From Pseudohongiella sp. (GTDB taxonomy: Bacteria; Pseudomonadota; Gammaproteobacteria; Pseudomonadales; Pseudohongiellaceae), in the NCBI GenBank assembly GCA_030652635.1, contig JAUSPW010000240.1:1-8487 (forward strand): 8,487 bases of DNA, in the 5' to 3' direction. Numbering within the stretch: position 1 is the stretch's first letter; each line of letters begins with the position of its first letter. The notes beneath the pieces were generated by a model. It was not told the DNA's origin. It worked only from the letters and a program-made list of their open reading frames with translations, and ran no database searches. Below, piece after piece: positions 6,870 through 8,487 of this stretch. The position numbers and the translations under genes were made by a program.

Positions 6870-7389
6870 GAATCCATCATGCCGGCTGTCCGCAACGTTA
6901 AATTTATGCTTCTGTTTTGCTACTTGTGCCTAATGCTAGAGGCTATTCCTGCATCTGGAATACTGGGTTTGCTGGCAGAGCTGGCTTAATTAAACATCAA
7001 TCTGGCCGAAAACATTGTTAGTGATGCAGGGATGAGTTTATTTCAGGTAAAACCAAAACACTCATTGTTGAGCACAAGTTAAGAAACCGAGACGGTCACT
7101 GGCGCTGAGTGAGAGTGATCAGCTCTTCCGGGCCGCATATTAGCAACAGCTGTCATTGGTATGGCCTCGGTTGAGCTTGCGGATCAGATTCTCACCTGTT
7201 GCGAATATATTCACTACTTTTGAAAATAGATAAACCCTGAGCGCAGAAAAGTAACGGATGTATTACCTGAAAAAAGAAAATTAGATATCAAAAAATCCTA
7301 TGCAATGTCTCTTTACTTGCTTTGGGGTGAGTCCAAGAGGCTCACATTTGGCAGTGATGATCGCCTTCACGCTCGCCTGAAGCGCACGC
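6870..7389. other. Gene-free spacer, no recognised content
   Basis: I found no reading frame here that looks like a protein, and no RNA gene I recognise. Visible elements are small: an AACCGAG/CTCGGTT inverted repeat 74 bases apart (7085-7091/7166-7172), a TCACT/AGTGA hairpin (7096-7100/7108-7112), the palindrome ACAGCTGT (7147-7154), and a 7-base-pair hairpin at 7327-7345. GC falls to about 40% around 7281-7340 and then climbs sharply from about 7350 into the GC-rich gene region. It may hold decayed DNA at the edge of an insertion. Confidence 0.5.
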
Positions 7390-7447
7390 CCCCGGCATCG
7401 GCCGGGGTCGCTCCGTTCCCGATCAGGCCGCGGAAGCCGGCCTGATC
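7390..7447 (-). terminator. Two GC-rich hairpins at the end of the exported-protein gene
   Basis: GATCAGGCC (7421-7429) pairs with GGCCTGATC (7439-7447), and CCCCGGC (7390-7396) pairs with GCCGGGG (7401-7407) around ATCG. Read on the minus strand, the first stem begins within the stop codon of the gene ending at 7446, and the second follows 13 bases later. Neither has a T-run after it, so they are not canonical intrinsic terminators. They could end transcription without a U-tract or protect the mRNA 3' end. Confidence 0.45.
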
Positions 7448-8057
7448 ACTGAGCCTCCTCTGGAAGCGGCGGTACGCCGGGGAAGTCCGGGCTCGCGACG
7501 AAGGCCTTGTAACCGGCGGTCATGGCGCGCGAGCACTCCACGGGCGTGCCCTCCATCGTCCCCCTGTTCTTGCAGGGGCCTTCCGCCACCTCGGGCATGT
7601 TCTCGCGCACCCACACCGCGGCCTCGCGATAGATGTCCTGATCGTTCGAACTGGTCGTGACCTTTACGAGTACACCGTCATCGAAGGTGAGGTGGAAGGT
7701 GTCGGTGACGTCGAAGCCCGTGCCAAGCGCCTGCACGCGATCGTCCTTGACCTTCACGGGGCAGTTCACGATCCCCTCTTCGTCCCGGGCGCAGGGCGTG
7801 CGCAGCAGCACCTCGTAGTTCCCGCCCTTCGCCGAGCCCTGGTAGTAGAGCAGACGCGGTGCGCTCTCCGGCGCCGCCGCCATGATCGGTGCCAGACGGT
7901 CGGGTTCAAAGGAGTAGAAGGCGTCGATAAAGGACTCCGCGATCACCAGATCCGGATCGGCGGCGGCGTCGGGCTGCGCGCTCACTGAACTGGCGGCAAG
8001 CAAGGCGGTGAGGCAAGCCACAGAGGTGATCGTGATCGAGCGGTGAAAAATGTTCAT
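7446..8057 (-). CDS. Small exported protein of unknown function, possibly NTF2-like
   Basis: The 203-residue product has a signal peptide (hydrophobic core about 8-22, likely cleavage VSA-Q at 27/28), so it should be periplasmic or secreted. The mature part begins with a helical segment, VIAESFIDAFYSFEPDRLAP (38-57), then YYQGSAKGGNYEVLLR (71-86) and a beta-rich stretch with VTDTFHLTFDDG (117-128). Cysteines come in two spaced pairs, C89/C99 and C162/C175, which could form disulfides. The helix-then-sheet layout resembles an NTF2/SnoaL-like fold, but this is a weak guess. ATG 8057 has a good GGAG five bases upstream. It lies 53 bases after the pilin stop on the same strand. Its GC content (about 65-70% in sampled stretches) is far above its neighbours', suggesting horizontal origin. 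Confidence 0.85.
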   Translation of the reverse strand: MNIFHRSITITSVACLTALLAASSVSAQPDAAADPDLVIAESFIDAFYSFEPDRLAPIMAAAPESAPRLLYYQGSAKGGNYEVLLRTPCARDEEGIVNCPVKVKDDRVQALGTGFDVTDTFHLTFDDGVLVKVTTSSNDQDIYREAAVWVRENMPEVAEGPCKNRGTMEGTPVECSRAMTAGYKAFVASPDFPGVPPLPEEAQ

Positions 8058-8110
8058 AGTATCTCCGGGTGTTGGGTATAAATGGTGTCAGGTGTCCTTC
8101 AACTTTACGA

Positions 8111-8487
8111 TTATTCCAGTACTTCGCCATCCCGCTCTTCATCTTCGTCGTCTTCCGCGCTGCTGCAGGTCTCGGGCAAGTAGCGCTTGGCCAAGGCGTC
8201 AGGTGTGACCCCATCTGCCACGCAGTCCCATTTAATGGTGTTGTCGTCCTGGGCTCGCGCGATGAGCAGGTATCCAGATTCAATGTCTCTAAATCGCACA
8301 CCAAATTCGCTCATATCTACCTGGGCCTTGAGCGTTCCGATGCGTAATTTGTCGGCAGCCGGTACTCCCAACTCGCCTGCCCGGTAGTCCATACCGGTGA
8401 GAATGCCTTCCGGGATCAAAGAGCGCAGGTTGATGTCCGCTTCTGACTGCGGCATCTCACCGTGGGTATTAAAATACTCTTCTATGA
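8111..8487 (-). CDS. Type IV pilin-like protein, C-terminal part (5' truncated)
   Basis: The frame is open to the right edge (first full codon 8485-8483), so the prepilin leader and N-terminal hydrophobic helix lie outside the window. The ATG at 8455 is internal. The visible 124 residues begin IEEYFNTHGEMPQSEADI, typical of the end of the pilin alpha helix followed by a Gly-x-x-Pro turn. The end has two cysteines, in KWDC and RYLPETC, 18 residues apart, which match the disulfide-bonded D-region of PilA-type major pilins. After the second cysteine comes an unusual acidic tail, SSAEDDEDEERDGEVLE, which most pilins lack. Pilins form fibres for adhesion, twitching and DNA uptake. A minor pilin or pseudopilin is possible, but the WxC...LPxxC pattern favours a PilA-like protein. 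Confidence 0.75.
   Translation of the reverse strand, partial: IEEYFNTHGEMPQSEADINLRSLIPEGILTGMDYRAGELGVPAADKLRIGTLKAQVDMSEFGVRFRDIESGYLLIARAQDDNTIKWDCVADGVTPDALAKRYLPETCSSAEDDEDEERDGEVLE

Noticed and set aside
6831..6902. Possible integron attC site (CCAAC near 6840 and GTTAAAT near 6898)
   Set aside because: The left core does not fit the consensus, the inner L boxes are not recognisable, and no integron integrase or cassette gene is in view.
6681..6989. Open frame of about 100 codons running from tRNA-Arg through the terminator
   Set aside because: It would start inside the tRNA and read through the terminator hairpin and the hairpin cluster, and its product looks like random translation.
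7692..7988. Plus-strand open frame of 98 codons opposite the GC-rich gene
   Set aside because: GC-rich DNA lacks stop codons in several frames. The minus-strand gene has a signal peptide and a good ribosome binding site, while this one has neither.
1..8487. CRISPR array, insertion sequence or defence system
   Set aside because: I saw no regularly spaced repeats, no transposase or integrase motifs, and no nuclease, toxin or other defence-related domains.

Overview
The window looks like a chromosomal piece of a gammaproteobacterium, probably free-living or marine. The basis is the SUF gene order and protein similarity I recognise, a tRNA-Arg(ACG) with encoded CCA and a classic stable-RNA promoter, and a type IV pilin tail. 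Base composition is near 48-53% GC over most of the window. This placement is an inference; no marker gene here fixes the genus.

Region 1 (1-4705, + strand) is the distal part of a SUF iron-sulfur cluster assembly operon: sufC (5' end cut by the window edge), sufD, sufS, an A-type carrier (sufA-like), sufT (DUF59/MIP18 family) and sufE. Spacing is tight: 2 bases, a 4-base overlap, 59 bases, about 17 bases and 2 bases. SufS takes sulfur from cysteine, SufE accepts and passes on the persulfide, SufC and SufD (with SufB, expected just upstream) form the scaffold, the A-type protein carries clusters to clients, and SufT is an accessory maturation factor. All expected catalytic residues are present.

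Region 2 (4715-6509, - strand) holds three tandem genes for exported Sel1-repeat (TPR-like) proteins, convergent with sufE across a 9-base gap. They read 6509->6084, 6069->5464 and 5467->4715, and the last two overlap by ATGA. They look like diverged paralogues of unknown function.

Region 3 (6510-6756) is a divergent control region with a repeated TTTGCA/TGCAAA motif, a strong promoter with a GC-rich discriminator, tRNA-Arg(ACG) and a textbook intrinsic terminator.

Region 4 (6757-7420) has no convincing gene. It begins with a dense run of five small hairpins (6781-6869), then a stretch that drops to about 40% GC, and then rises sharply in GC from about 7350.

Region 5 (7421-8487, - strand) contains the C-terminal part of a type IV pilin-like protein (cut by the right edge), followed by a gene for a small exported cysteine-containing protein. 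That second gene is much richer in GC (about 65-70% in sampled stretches) than everything around it, which suggests separate ancestry. It ends in a long GC-rich hairpin that includes its stop codon.

I found no CRISPR array, transposase, integrase or recognisable defence system. The best leads are the hairpin cluster after the tRNA, the Sel1 triplet and the GC-rich gene cassette behind the pilin.
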